64,000 nt of DNA, taken from assembly GCF_030867095.1 (NCBI RefSeq), contig NC_081830.1, forward strand, positions 36,625,832 to 36,689,831. Reading direction: 5' to 3'. A program made the position numbers and the translations under genes. The notes below the pieces were generated by a model. It searched no databases. It had not been told where the DNA came from and worked only from the letters and a program-made list of their open reading frames with translations. The first letter of the stretch is position 1. Each line of letters begins with the position of its first letter. Shown piece after piece: positions 34,027-44,330 of the stretch. This DNA comes from Alligator mississippiensis (Eukaryota > Chordata > Crocodylia > Alligatoridae).

Positions 34027-36550
34027 AATAAACTTGACAAAGGGATGAGGGAAACTAAGGGTGATCATTCCCACTTTACAGATGGAGAACTGCAAGACAG
34101 TTCAGCACCTTGTCTATGAAGTCTGTGGCAGGGCAGTCAGCCCAAGCCTTTTGAATCCAAGGCCACAGAACAGGGCAAGTACCTTGGTGGCTAATTTAGA
34201 GCCCCATGCTACCATAGTCATAGTACCCAGGCTTGCCAGGGCTTAGCTGCAGACAAGAGCAGATCCAAGGGGAATAAAGTGATGCAGTTGCACCCCTTTT
34301 TCTTTCCTGGTCCAGCCAAAGTTTAAACTGGCAGTGACAGCAGCACTTCTATTGAGGCAGCAGGGAGGCAGATCACTTGACTTCATAGCTCATTATTATC
34401 TGCTTGATTCCTTCTAAACTCTTCATTCCACAAGTGTTAAGGACCTTCCCGCCTTCTTTAATGATTAACTCACATTAACTCACTCACATTAACTCAGGTG
34501 AACATTCACTCAGGTATGGAAATAACTTCCAGTGAACTGGAAATGCACAGGGCAGTGCATTGACAAGATGCTCAAGGAGGCTTGATTTTGCTTTATAAAT
34601 CTGAAAGAGATGTACATTTAATTCTAATGACTATAGGAATAAAGAAACAACATATTTTGATTAATTTCGTCTAGGTTGTTCTGTTTTATAACGTGTGATA
34701 TAGCAAATTAATGTACTTGCTAATAAAAGTTATATTTGTTTTGATCTCAATTTGAATAAGATAGCCCCAGACCTTTAGCTTAATGGTAAAGCTCCTAGTT
34801 TCTTTTTATCTGGAGAAAAATATATATTGTGTTATATGCAATGATGTACCACATCATATGCACCCCCCTTTTCAAAATCTTAGATCCACCCATGGCTGCA
34901 GATATAACAGGCACCCAAATATAGACAGACACTTGGTGCAGATTTTGATTGCTGTTTCACAAAGCGTCAAAAAACAGGTTGCATTCTTTACGCAAGACAG
35001 ACAGGGTAAAACACGTGGAAGAGTTATTTCTGCTCATTCAGCCCATCTGACTGCACACACACACAGGCTATTGATCTGCATGTTAGAGAGTCATTTTTTA
35101 CCCAGTCGTTTTTCAGACCAGAGTCTCACCTGAAGAACTTAAAACAGAAGAGCCTGGAAATTAAAGCCATGATCAACGTTTACTTCTCAGTTAAAATGCC
35201 CCAGTACTTGATGTTTCCGTAGCACTGCAGGACTTTAGCATGAGCCAGAAGCTTTATCAACTGTTGCTGGCTCCACACCCTTTTTTCCACAGCAAGAGCA
35301 CCTTTGCAAAGGGACATGACCTTGTAGTGAAAACAAACAAAAAGACAAAGTACTGTGTACTCCACTTACATGTAAACCTTGCTTAACAGTGTAACAAAAC
35401 ACCAATCTCAATTTTTTGCCTACTGCTTACATTGTAACAAACATCAATCATCTCTGTATTGGTTATGGGCATAAGTCACTTAAGGGCATAGCATCCCTTA
35501 GACCCAGTCTACTTTGGAATGTAACTGTACTCTGTTTAACAGCAAAAAAATTGGGGTCAAAAACAGAGAAGGAGAAACAGCTGTCAGAGGGTGACCATTA
35601 AGAGCCTTGAAGTTGATGGAAACTAGCTGGTTTCACCACTGATCTCTCCCCTCATTTGCAAGACTTCTAATTAATAGCCCAGATACTATCTCCTGTCACT
35701 TCCAAAGCATCTAATAGTAGCCATACTGATTACTTCCCATCATTTTTGAGGTTTCTAATAGCAACTCCAAAACTAAATTTTAGAAGCCCTGAAAACGACA
35801 GGAGTTAGTCAGTCTTGGGGTAGCTAATAGCACACAGCAGAAACAGCAGTGTGTACTGAAGGAGTTTTGCTTATATTAAGTTTGGAAGCTCTGGTTAAGT
35901 ATATTGGCTTTATATGGACCTGAGGCTATGCATCTAGAGCACACTGTCTCTCTCTTTTATAAGGACTTTAAGCATGATTCTTCACTGCCTCAAAGAGTCC
36001 TTAACACCTGTGCCAAGTGGCTGTATACTCCCCACCAAGATAGAGTGCCTGGGCTATATATCGAACGTATCCATTTCCCTGCAGGAAACTGAAACCACCC
36101 TACAAGAGCCAGCTGGGACGACCTTGGAGTTGCCTCATTCTTCTCATTCTCCTCTTCATGATGCTTCAAATTGTGGAGAAGCTACAATCTCCCAGGTAGG
36201 TTCCACATAAAACACAAGATGCTCCCCCCCTCAGAACTTTTTAGGGGTCAGCTTAAGGCAGGATCTGTCCAAATGCTGCCACAAAAACCACCAAAAAAAG
36301 TTACCTTCTTCAGTTCAATCCAAATTCTCAAGTCCATTCCTTTTAGCTGGGCCCAGGCCCCTTTGGGGTCACCTTTCAAGTACATCCCAGTGAATGGCAG
36401 GCAGCAACATTTGACAAAAAGGTGAAGCCTACACATTGAAGAATATGAATCTCACATTTGATCTAGGCATTTATACACATCCTTCTTTTCACCCTAAACA
36501 CGCCAGAGATCCACCACTTCAGAGCAGACTCAATTAATCAAGTCTGTTCC
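34027..36550. other. Intergenic, no gene seen
   Basis: Mostly AT-rich. No exon of the downstream sulfotransferase or of any other gene is recognised. Confidence 0.4.
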
Positions 36551-36769
36551 GCACATGAGCCAAGGTGAACCGTGCTGCACTGCATGCAGTTGTATAAGTG
36601 GCAAAATGCAGGTCAGCACACAGAAAATGGTGGTGGTATGCTTTGAACTAAAGCACCTCCGAGGTATTTTAGTCCAAAAGTGTGCCGCCACCATTTTCTC
36701 AGCACTGACATGCATTTCACCACTTATACAACTGCACACATCAGTGCTGGGTGCTTTGCATGTGCACGT
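36551..36769. repeat. Foldback MITE, about 220 bp
   Basis: Left arm features tgcagttgtataagtgg, aaaatgcaggtcagcaca and cagaaaatggtggtggtatg are mirrored by right arm features ccaccattttctcagcactg, acatgcatttcaccacttat and acaactgca. Inner arms are about 70 bp and strongly matched; outer arms (cacatgagccaagg and catgtgcac) are weaker. There is no coding capacity. Both strands yield similar short peptides because the element is a palindrome. Confidence 0.85.
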
Positions 36770-37446
36770 GTAAAAATGCCCCTGATTTTCAGAGCTACAT
36801 GCTCACTCAAGAAACAGAAGTAAGGCATTTGGGCTTATTTGTCCAGTGCAAACTGCTTGAATTGCAAATACCAGGCACATGCAACAAACCAGTTGTAACA
36901 AGCTACAGACCAAGCATTTCACACAGATCTGAAGAAATCATGACTCTTCAAGCAATTTACAAAGAGAAAAAACCCATTAACTTATTCACCTGGCTCTTCT
37001 TACTGCTTCGCACATTTGAGCCATACACATTTCAGGATACACAGTGTCATGATATCCACACCCCCCAAATCACTCACAGCTTCTAAACACAGTAAGATTC
37101 TTCATATCACAGACATTTGGCATTTCCCCACTAGATTGTGACTAAAATCTAATCCCATATCATAGTAAACAATAGTCAGAGTGAGTCCATGAGGCCAGAT
37201 GAGAAGAGAAAAGCTTGGGTAGCCTGATAAAGAATGTCTTACATTCCAAAGCTCATCTAACTCTATCCCAACTTTGTAGTTGATCTGATAAAAAATACCA
37301 TTGAAAGAAATTCCTGCCTCTCACATAATTGCTCTGCCAACATGGCTACATCATTCCTAAACTACCACAAAGTTTAAGGGCAGAAGGGGATGATGAGATC
37401 ATCAAGGCCAACTTCTTGTGCATCACAAGCCACGCAGGCTAGTTCT
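36770..37446. other. Intergenic; trace of an old CR1 3' end near 37371-37440
   Basis: agtttaagggcagaagggga, then gatgagatcatcaaggcc, resembles the 3' end of an old CR1 in minus orientation. Otherwise nothing is recognised. Confidence 0.35.
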
Positions 37447-37750
37447 CAGGGCTATGGACAGACATTCAAAAAGCCTGAGACTAAATTGATTCAATTATTG
37501 CAGGTTAGTCTAACCTTCCTAGGTTGAACTGGTTTGCAAGTGCACAGACATTCCCTCTGGACTAAGGATATGCAGGCACAAGCCTGCAGTGGTTCAGGCT
37601 AGAAGCCAGGGGGCACTAGAGCATCCCTCCCTTCCCTGCTATGGTGCTGAGCGGGGGGGGCTGCCCAGGCCCCAGCACAACTTAGGGAGGGTTTAAACCA
37701 GTTTCTGATCACTTGAACCAGTTTGTGTGTAATGTCTGTCCCTAGCCCAG
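37447..37750 (-). mobile_element. DNA-transposon-like element with GGGACAGACATT termini, copy 3
   Basis: The left terminus cagggctatggacagacatt and the inverted right terminus aatgtctgtccctagcccag match over about 20 bp. Internal blocks shared with copy 1 at 10565 include attgcaggttagtctaacct and ttaaaccagtttctgatcac. It is about 300 bp with a GC-rich middle and no coding capacity. The target duplication is unclear. Confidence 0.7.
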
Positions 37751-38131
37751 GAGTCTAAACAGTGCTACAGACAGAAAACAGGAGAAATGAAGGTTCCACC
37801 AGTGCCTTTGTTCATCCTGTAGTATCTAGGTAGAAGTCTTACTTGGAGGTTATGGAAGCTGGGAAGTCTGGATTGGTTTAGATCCCTCATCAGAGGATAG
37901 TAAATAGAGGTGGAAGTTTAACAGTTGTAGCTGAGAAATAACTGGAAGCTTGTCTATGGCTGTAAGATATTTCAAACAGGGGAGGTGACATATACTATGA
38001 ATCTATACATGGGTTTGACAACTTGCAATGGGTTTCAGTAAGATTAGAGAGAACATTCTGGTATGTTCTTATAGAACACATATCCAAAAAAGGTCCCCAC
38101 ATTAACATTTTCCCTTCTACAGCAATTGCAG
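37751..38131. other. Presumed intron upstream of the GAL3ST2 stem exon
   Basis: No coding exon is recognised. It ends in a pyrimidine-rich acceptor (ttttcccttctacag) and then attgcag, either of which could be the splice site. Confidence 0.4.
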
Positions 38132-40740
38132 GTGTGATGAGAAACTCAAGAGACAAACTCTCCAGCAAACCATAGGCAATGAGACCTCATTCCAGCCTGA
38201 GAAGGGACCAAACTGCAACCAGACTCCCAACCTCCCGGCAAGTGATATCCCACAAAACAGTCAGAAGAAAGCTGTGTCCAACCTCGGATCAACTGAGAAC
38301 ATGCTACACATACTGAAACTGAGACAGGCTTTTGGCAAAACAAAACTACTGGACAAAAGCTTAGACAGCCAAGAAGGATTTTGGAAGAAACACCAAGAAG
38401 AAAATGGCAAGAAGCCATGGACCAGTCATGCATCCAAGAAAGTGAAATCCCAGCCCCTGGTATCCAAAAGGGCACCAAAGAGCGGTCATGCGGGTAGGAC
38501 TGTGATTCCTCAAAGCAGAAAGCCCAGGACTACCCAAAAGGCTGCAGAGCCCTTCAGCAAGAAACCAGCATTTACAAACAGGGTTGCTGTAAATAAGCAA
38601 ACTGCAAAGGCATCATCTGCACAAGCTAGGTCATTACAAGGCCAGCCCCTAACAACAAGCTCCCACAGCCTGGGAAAAGACAGTGCATTTACATTAGCTG
38701 CAATATCTATCCCCAAAACACCCAGGGTCTCAAAGACAAAGGAGCCACCTGAGACTGCACCATTAAGGATGGAGAGGGAATCATCCCCAAGCAAGATAGC
38801 AGCCCCTCAAGCAGGAGGAGCAGTTGAAGATATAAAGGGAGACAACTGGCAGACAGTGGGCAGCTCTCCTGATGAGGCAGCCTGCAAGCCCAAAACCCAC
38901 ATTGTTTTCCTGAAGGTACACAAGAGCGCCAGTAGCACTGTTATGAACATCCTGTTCCGCTTTGGCGAGACGCGCAACCTCACATTCGCCTTCCCATTCG
39001 ATGGTGCCAGTCAGCTGTTTTATCCCCACTACTTCACGGCAGAGTTTGTAGAGGGATTTGTTGCTGGGCAAGCTTCTCAGTTTAACATCCTGTGCCATCA
39101 CATGCGGTTCCTGCCGACAGAGGTAAGGAACAAATCTCCAAGAACTCAGTGAGAAAATAAGCAGGGAAAGAGGGAAGACAGTATTGAGATGTAGGCAGGA
39201 CAGCTCTCTGGGCTGATGAAGATGAGCTGATCCATACTGAAACTAGAGATATGTCACTGTCCCCTGACACCTGCTGGCAGCTACTTCTCACACATCAGAC
39301 CTGGAGAGCCTGCCTCATAGTGATCCAGGTTTGAGGCTATGTTCTGCTGCTGGGAGAGAGAGGTTTCAGATGCAAACAAGGCTGAAGTGATCAAGCTTAG
39401 CACCATTATTTGGTGCTGTTCAGGAAAGTTCAAGTAGTGCACCCACAACACAAGCCTACCATCCCAGCTGGCATCAACACCCACAGACAGGGAGAGCAAG
39501 CTGCCCCTCCCCATTTGGCATTGAGTCTTCCAGCTCAAGCCTGGCATGTCAGCAGAGCTATATGGGGAGACTTCCATTGCTGCTGTCCATTTTGTCACTG
39601 CTCTGTAAGCAAATACAGGACACTCCAGTTTCCACCACTGCCAGCACAAGCACAACCCTGGAACTGGGTATCAGCATATTCAGCAGTTGCTCAATAGGCC
39701 TTAAAACCCTTTTTCCAAAGCAGTCTAATCCCCAGCACCATATGGACAGGACTTGTTGTCTTTCTCTCAGTCTCCAATACACTACTGATTTCAAGTTAAC
39801 CCTTCTGTAGAGATGGCAGTGTATACTACAGTGGAAGAGTAGGCTTCTCTCTCCTTTTTTCCACTCCTTTGAGTCTTCTTTCTTCCAATCCCACCTCCAG
39901 GTACAAAGAATGATGCCCAGCACCACCTTCTACTTTGCCATCCTGAGGAATCCCGTCCATCTCATGGAGTCATCCTTCACCTACTACAAAGGGACTTCTG
40001 CCTTCTTCCACGCCAAGAGCCTGGAGGAGTTCCTCCAGCAGCCATCCAGGTTCTACAAGGCTGGAGAATCTGACAGCCAATATGCTAAGAACCTCATGAC
40101 TTTTGACTTCGGCTTCAATCACAATGGGGAGGCATCTGCCAAGCATGTGCAGCTCATGCTGCAAGCCATCAAGACAGCGTTCAACCTTATCCTGATCTCA
40201 GAGTACTTTGATGAGTCCATGGTGCTGCTAAAGGAGGCACTGTGCTGGGACCTGGACAGCATAGTCTCCTTCCCGCTCAATAGCAGAGATGGAAGCACCC
40301 GAGCACCCCTTCCAGACTTCACTGTGGAGAAGATAAAGAACTGGAACAAGCTGGACTGGGAAATCTACACACATTTCAACCAAACCTTCTGGGAAAAGAT
40401 TGACCGAGACATAGGCCGGGAACGCATGGGCCAGGAAGTGAGAGCACTGCAGAAAAGACGGGAGCAGCTGGCGAGGACCTGCCTGCAAGAAGGAGATAGT
40501 GTAGCACCTGAAGAAATCAAGGACCAGTCCCTGCTGCCGCTACAGTATGGCCAAGCCAGAATCCTAGGCTATAACCTGAAGTCAGGGCTGGACAAGAAGA
40601 CAGAACAGATGTGCCGGCGCCTCATAACTCCTGAGCTTCAGTACAGCAGGTCTCTGTATAGCAGACAGTTTCCTCAGAAAGCCCTGAAGGGCCACAAACC
40701 AGCTCCTCTGCCCAGAAAGCACAACAGGAGGACAGTATGA
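38132..40740 (+). CDS. GAL3ST2: Galactose-3-O-sulfotransferase 2-like, Golgi; two 3' exons (5' exon not found)
   Basis: The family transfers sulfate from PAPS to the 3-hydroxyl of terminal galactose on glycans, in the Golgi lumen, as type II membrane proteins. Two exons are visible: 38132 (or 38123)..39122 with donor GTAAGG, and 39901..40740 with acceptor cccacctccag, ending in TGA. The frame continues in phase 0. The first exon encodes a basic, Ser/Lys-rich stem of about 250 residues. The catalytic domain follows: THIVFLKVHKSASST (5'-phosphosulfate loop), NLT sequon, NILCHHMRF; in the last exon FAILRNPVHLMESSFTYYK (3'-phosphate site), AKNLMTFDFGF, LISEYFDESMVLLKEALCW, sequon NQT, GYNLKSGLD and ITPELQYSRSLY. 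The C-terminal motifs fit GAL3ST2 better than GAL3ST1, 3 or 4, but a lineage-specific paralogue is possible. The exon with start codon and signal anchor was not located, so the model is 5'-partial. The stem is much longer than in human GAL3ST2 (about 398 residues in all). ATTAAA at 40986 is a possible polyadenylation signal. Confidence 0.92.
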
Positions 40741-41458
40741 GGTAGGCAAAGCTTACGCACCTGCCAAGCCTGAGGCAACATAATACCTGCTCCCGGCCCC
40801 ACCTTGCAAGTTCTCCACACTGGGTAGAACCAGACAGTGAAGCTCAGCACCCAAGAGATCCCTTATTTCCCACATTTGCGGGGAGTTACTTATCCTCATC
40901 ATCACCAGGATAAGGAGAAACGAGCAGGTCACCAGCCTTGATGCAGCTGCCTTGTATGCTAAAAGACACCACTTCAACTTGCCTGATTAAATTCAAGGAT
41001 GTAAAATCAGAGGCTATTTCATAAAATTTGGGCTCAAACATTTTTAAAAGGAAGTAATTCAGAACAGCAAGGACTGTAAGAGAGGGCAAGGTCTCCAAAC
41101 CCACTGGTTTCAGGTTACGTGTACTTTATGAACTACCAGTATTCATTATTACTATATTACCTCTGAACCTAGAACTGGACTGGACCCTCACCATGTCTAT
41201 ACAGAACACACCACAGAACAGAGATAGTTTATGCTCCTAGGAGCTTACAACTTGTTAGGTGAGACACAGCAGGTGGATGCAGACATGGTTTAAGTCGCAC
41301 AATGCTGGCATAGATTTCTGGCTCCATGGCTCCTGCTGAAGCCAACCTGTGATCCTGACCCATGCATCCTGCTCAGTGTGAATTAAACACACATCTGCAT
41401 GAAAGCACCACATAGAGCCTTAATCTAACCTATGCAGGCCAAGTCAGAGGCCTTAACA
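40741..41458. other. 3'UTR of GAL3ST2 and intergenic DNA
   Basis: It contains ATTAAA at 40986-40991 about 246 bases after the stop, a possible weak polyadenylation signal. No other gene is seen. Confidence 0.4.
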
Positions 41459-41644
41459 CAAGGGCGAGTAAAATATGGCCAACGGGCTGGATGTGGCCCT
41501 CCAGGCCGTTCTTTCCGACCCACAGGGCCCCTAAAAATTTAGAAAATAAATATTAATCTGCCCCTGGCTGCTTGTAATATGGCCCTTGATGGCTTGCCAA
41601 AACTCAGTAAGCAGCTCTCCACCCAAAATAATTGCCTGTCCCTG
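41459..41644 (-). mobile_element. Short hAT-type DNA transposon (MITE), second copy
   Basis: It is homologous along its length, in reverse orientation, to the element at 3978-4164 (shared ctgcttactgagtt, gcagccaggggcagat, taggggccctg when read on the minus strand). The right terminus attgcctgtccctg and left terminus caagggcgagtaaaa are decayed inverted repeats. The flanks ccttaaca (41451-41458) and ccttatca (41645-41652) form an 8-bp target duplication with one mismatch. Confidence 0.88.
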
Positions 41645-41906
41645 CCTTATCAGAATAACCCGTACCAATTGCATCGGAGTGAATGATGGATTTTCAGTTT
41701 TCTGGCCAAACTAAAAAATAAATAAATACCAGGGGATAAATTTTTGGGGGTTAAATCAAAGTAGATCTTTTTAATTATTGGCAAAATACACAAAAAAATT
41801 ATTTTGGTCCCACCTGAAATTTTTTCTTTGCTATAGAACAAACTGCTTTGTTTTCATTTTAATTTCTTTAAAACTTTCTCTTTTTTCCCCCCTCGTTTTA
41901 AAAATC
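41645..41906. other. AT-rich spacer
   Basis: A/T-rich with many homopolymer runs. No gene is seen. Confidence 0.4.
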
Positions 41907-44330
41907 ATAGAAAGTTAGGGTTGGAAAGGACCTCAGGAGGTCATCTAGTCCAGCCCCCTGCTCAAGGAAGGACCATCTCCAACTAGATCTTCCCAGCAAA
42001 TGCTTTGTCTAGCTGGGTCTTAAAAACCTCCAAGGATGGAGATTCCCACAACCTCTCTGGGTAACCTGTTCCAGTGCTTTGCTAACTTCCTAGTAAGAAT
42101 ATTCTTCCTAATATCTAACCTAAGCTTCCATTGCTGCAACCTGAGATCATTGCTCCTTGTTCCGTCATCTACCACCACTGGGAACAATCTAGCTCCAACC
42201 TCTTTCGAACCCTCCTCCAGGTAGTTGAAGGCTCTTATTAAATCCCCTCTCAGTCTCTTCTTCTCTAAGCTAAATAAGCCCAGTTCCCTCAGTCTTTCCC
42301 CATAAGTCATGTTCCCCAGCCCCCTCACCTGCTCTGGACCCTATCCAATTCATCTACATCCTTTCAGTAGCAGGGAGCCCAAAACTGAACACAGTGCTCC
42401 AGATATGGCCTCAACAGTGTTGAATAGAAAGGAATAATCACTTCCCTTGACCTACTGGAAACACACCTACCAATGCAGCCCAGTATGCCATTAGCCTCCT
42501 TTGCAACAAGGGCACATTGCTGGCTCATATTAGGCTTATTGTGCACTGTAACCCCCAAGTCCTTTTCTGCAGAACCCCCAGCATGGTACTTTTCAGCCCC
42601 CAACATGGGTTTATTTTGTCCTAAATGCAGGACCTTGCACTTGTCCTTGTTGAACCTTATGAGATTTCTTTTGGCCCAATCCTCCAATTTGTCCAAGTCA
42701 CTCTGAACCTAGCCCTACCTCCAGTATATCTACTACTCCCCCAAGTTTGGTGCCATCTGCAAACTTGCTGAAGGGTATAGGTTGTAGCCGTGTTGAACTA
42801 AGGACATAGGCAGACAAGGTTCTTTGGGTAAATCTGATATCTTTTATTAGATCAACTAAAACAGTTGGAAAATTTCTTCTTTGCAAGCTTTCAGGTACAA
42901 ACACCCTTTATCAGGCTGAGGAAGCATCTGCAGTTGATCTGTGCTCTTCCTGGATGGAATAGCATAGAAGCCAGTATGCCTGTGAGGATGCCAGTCAGTG
43001 AAAATGCAAACTGAGGCAGTCAATGGGTGACAGACAGATGGCATGGGAAGGGGAAGGGGAATGTAGACCTGGTGATAAGACATATATCTGGTAAATAGTA
43101 TAGAGGCTACCTGGTGTATCAGATGTTAGGCAGGTTATAACGTGTCATAAATCCAATGTCTATATTTAGTCCAAGATTTGTTGTATCCAGCAGGTTGATG
43201 AAGTGAAATTCATAAGCTTGTCTGTGAAAGGTGTTTTGTAAATTCACTTTGAGGAATTTACTTGCTGAGGGTGCACTCTAAGCCATCTTTCAGGTCGTTG
43301 ATGAAGACACTGAACAAAACCAGTCCCAGGACTGACCCCTGGGGGACTCCACTATGATACCAGCTGCCAACTACACATTGAGCCATTGATTACTACCCTC
43401 TGAGCCCAATACTTCAGCCAGTTTTCTATCCACTCTACAGTCCGTTCATCCAGCCTGTGCTTCCTTTTGCTTGCCTGCAAAAATGTTGTGGGAGACAGTA
43501 CCAAAAGCCTTGCTAAAATCAAGGTATATCATCACATCCACTGGTCTCCCCACCTCCACAGAGCCAGTCACCTCATCATAGGCAATCAGGCTGGTCAGGC
43601 ATGACTTGCCCCTGGTGAATCCATGCTGCCTGTTCCTGATCACCTTCTTCTCCAAGTGCTAGAAATGGATTCCTTGAAGATCTGCTCTATGATTTTTCCA
43701 GGGACTCGGGCATGGCTGAGGATCCATTCCTTGAATCCTCTTTTCCCTTTCTTAAATATGGGCGTTAATGTTTGCCCTTTTCCAAACATCCAGGGCCTCT
43801 CCTGATTGGCGTGAGTTTTTAAAGATGATGGCCAGTGGCTCTGTGATCTCATCAGCCAACTCCCTCGGCACCCACGGAAGGGAGTCTCCAACTACCACCA
43901 CGGTGGTTGTCTCAATCCTTCCCACCTCGGCGAGGCCTGGCCTGTCTTCCTCCACCAAGGGAGCATGCTCCTCCCTTTCTGTTGCCAGGACCATGTATTA
44001 CCAGGGCTACGTATCTGTTCTCCAGACAAATTGCTGCAGGTGGAAGTGAAGCTTTCTGCTTGCTGCTAGAGGTCACAAGCTTCCGGCTTCCACCCTCCTG
44101 GGAGTCCATGTCCTCTCTTCTGTAGCGCTGCCTCTGGCAGCTCTTCCTCCGGCAGCTCTTCCTCCACAGTCCCAGAGGTCTCCTTCAGCATTGAATCGAT
44201 GAACTCCTCATGGCAGAGGATGCTTTGGGGCCTCACCATCTCCCTCCAGTAGCTCTCTTACCAGTTCCCTGAGAGAGACCACCAGGAGGCACCGCTCACT
44301 GCAGGCACCTTTTGAAACACGTAGAAATAT
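41907..44330 (-). mobile_element. CR1 LINE with ORF1 remnant joined to ORF2, split by a later retroposon
   Basis: Minus-strand CR1. The 3' end is atcatagaaagttagggttg at 41907. ORF2 pieces include MTYGERLRELGLFSLEKKRL, AKHWNRLPREVVGIS, NRYLEHCVQFWAP-like text and KFADGTKLGG (motif C altered to FADG). Upstream of the nested insert are [31 protein letters not shown] and PRELADEITEPLAIIF. Immediately 5' of PRELADEI, in the same frame, lies TTTVVVVGDSL and, further up, LENRYVAL and GGSRKLVTSSSK. These are features of CR1 ORF1, whose esterase-like region carries a VVGDSL motif. The junction near 43876 therefore removes the rest of ORF1, the whole endonuclease and the start of the RT region. Frames are broken elsewhere. 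The copy is interrupted at 42776-43259. Confidence 0.88.
42776..43259 (-). mobile_element. 3'-anchored retroposon copy (484 bp) inside CR1; candidate Penelope-like tail
   Basis: It is bracketed by acttgctgaaggg (42763-42775) and acttgctgaggg (43260-43271), a 12-13 bp target duplication generated from the CR1 target. The conserved end tataggttgtagccgtgttg and the blocks gacaaggttctttgggtaaa and cttttattagatcaact match the copies at 32543, 59289 and 2324. This is the longest copy. On the minus strand its distal part reads RQAYEFHFINLLDTTNLGLN then IDIGFMTRYNL. The GLN-x-D-x-GFM ending recalls the C-terminus of Penelope-like GIY-YIG proteins, but that resemblance is my inference. The remaining 350 bp towards the 3' end is non-coding. 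Confidence 0.7.

Noticed and set aside
36530-36773. Two similar peptides on opposite strands, suggesting a conserved small gene
   Set aside because: They are mirror readings of a palindromic foldback element.
39123-39152. Continuation of the sulfotransferase frame past 39122
   Set aside because: A consensus GTAAGG donor lies at 39123, and the next family residues (VQRMMP) resume exactly at 39901 after a good acceptor.
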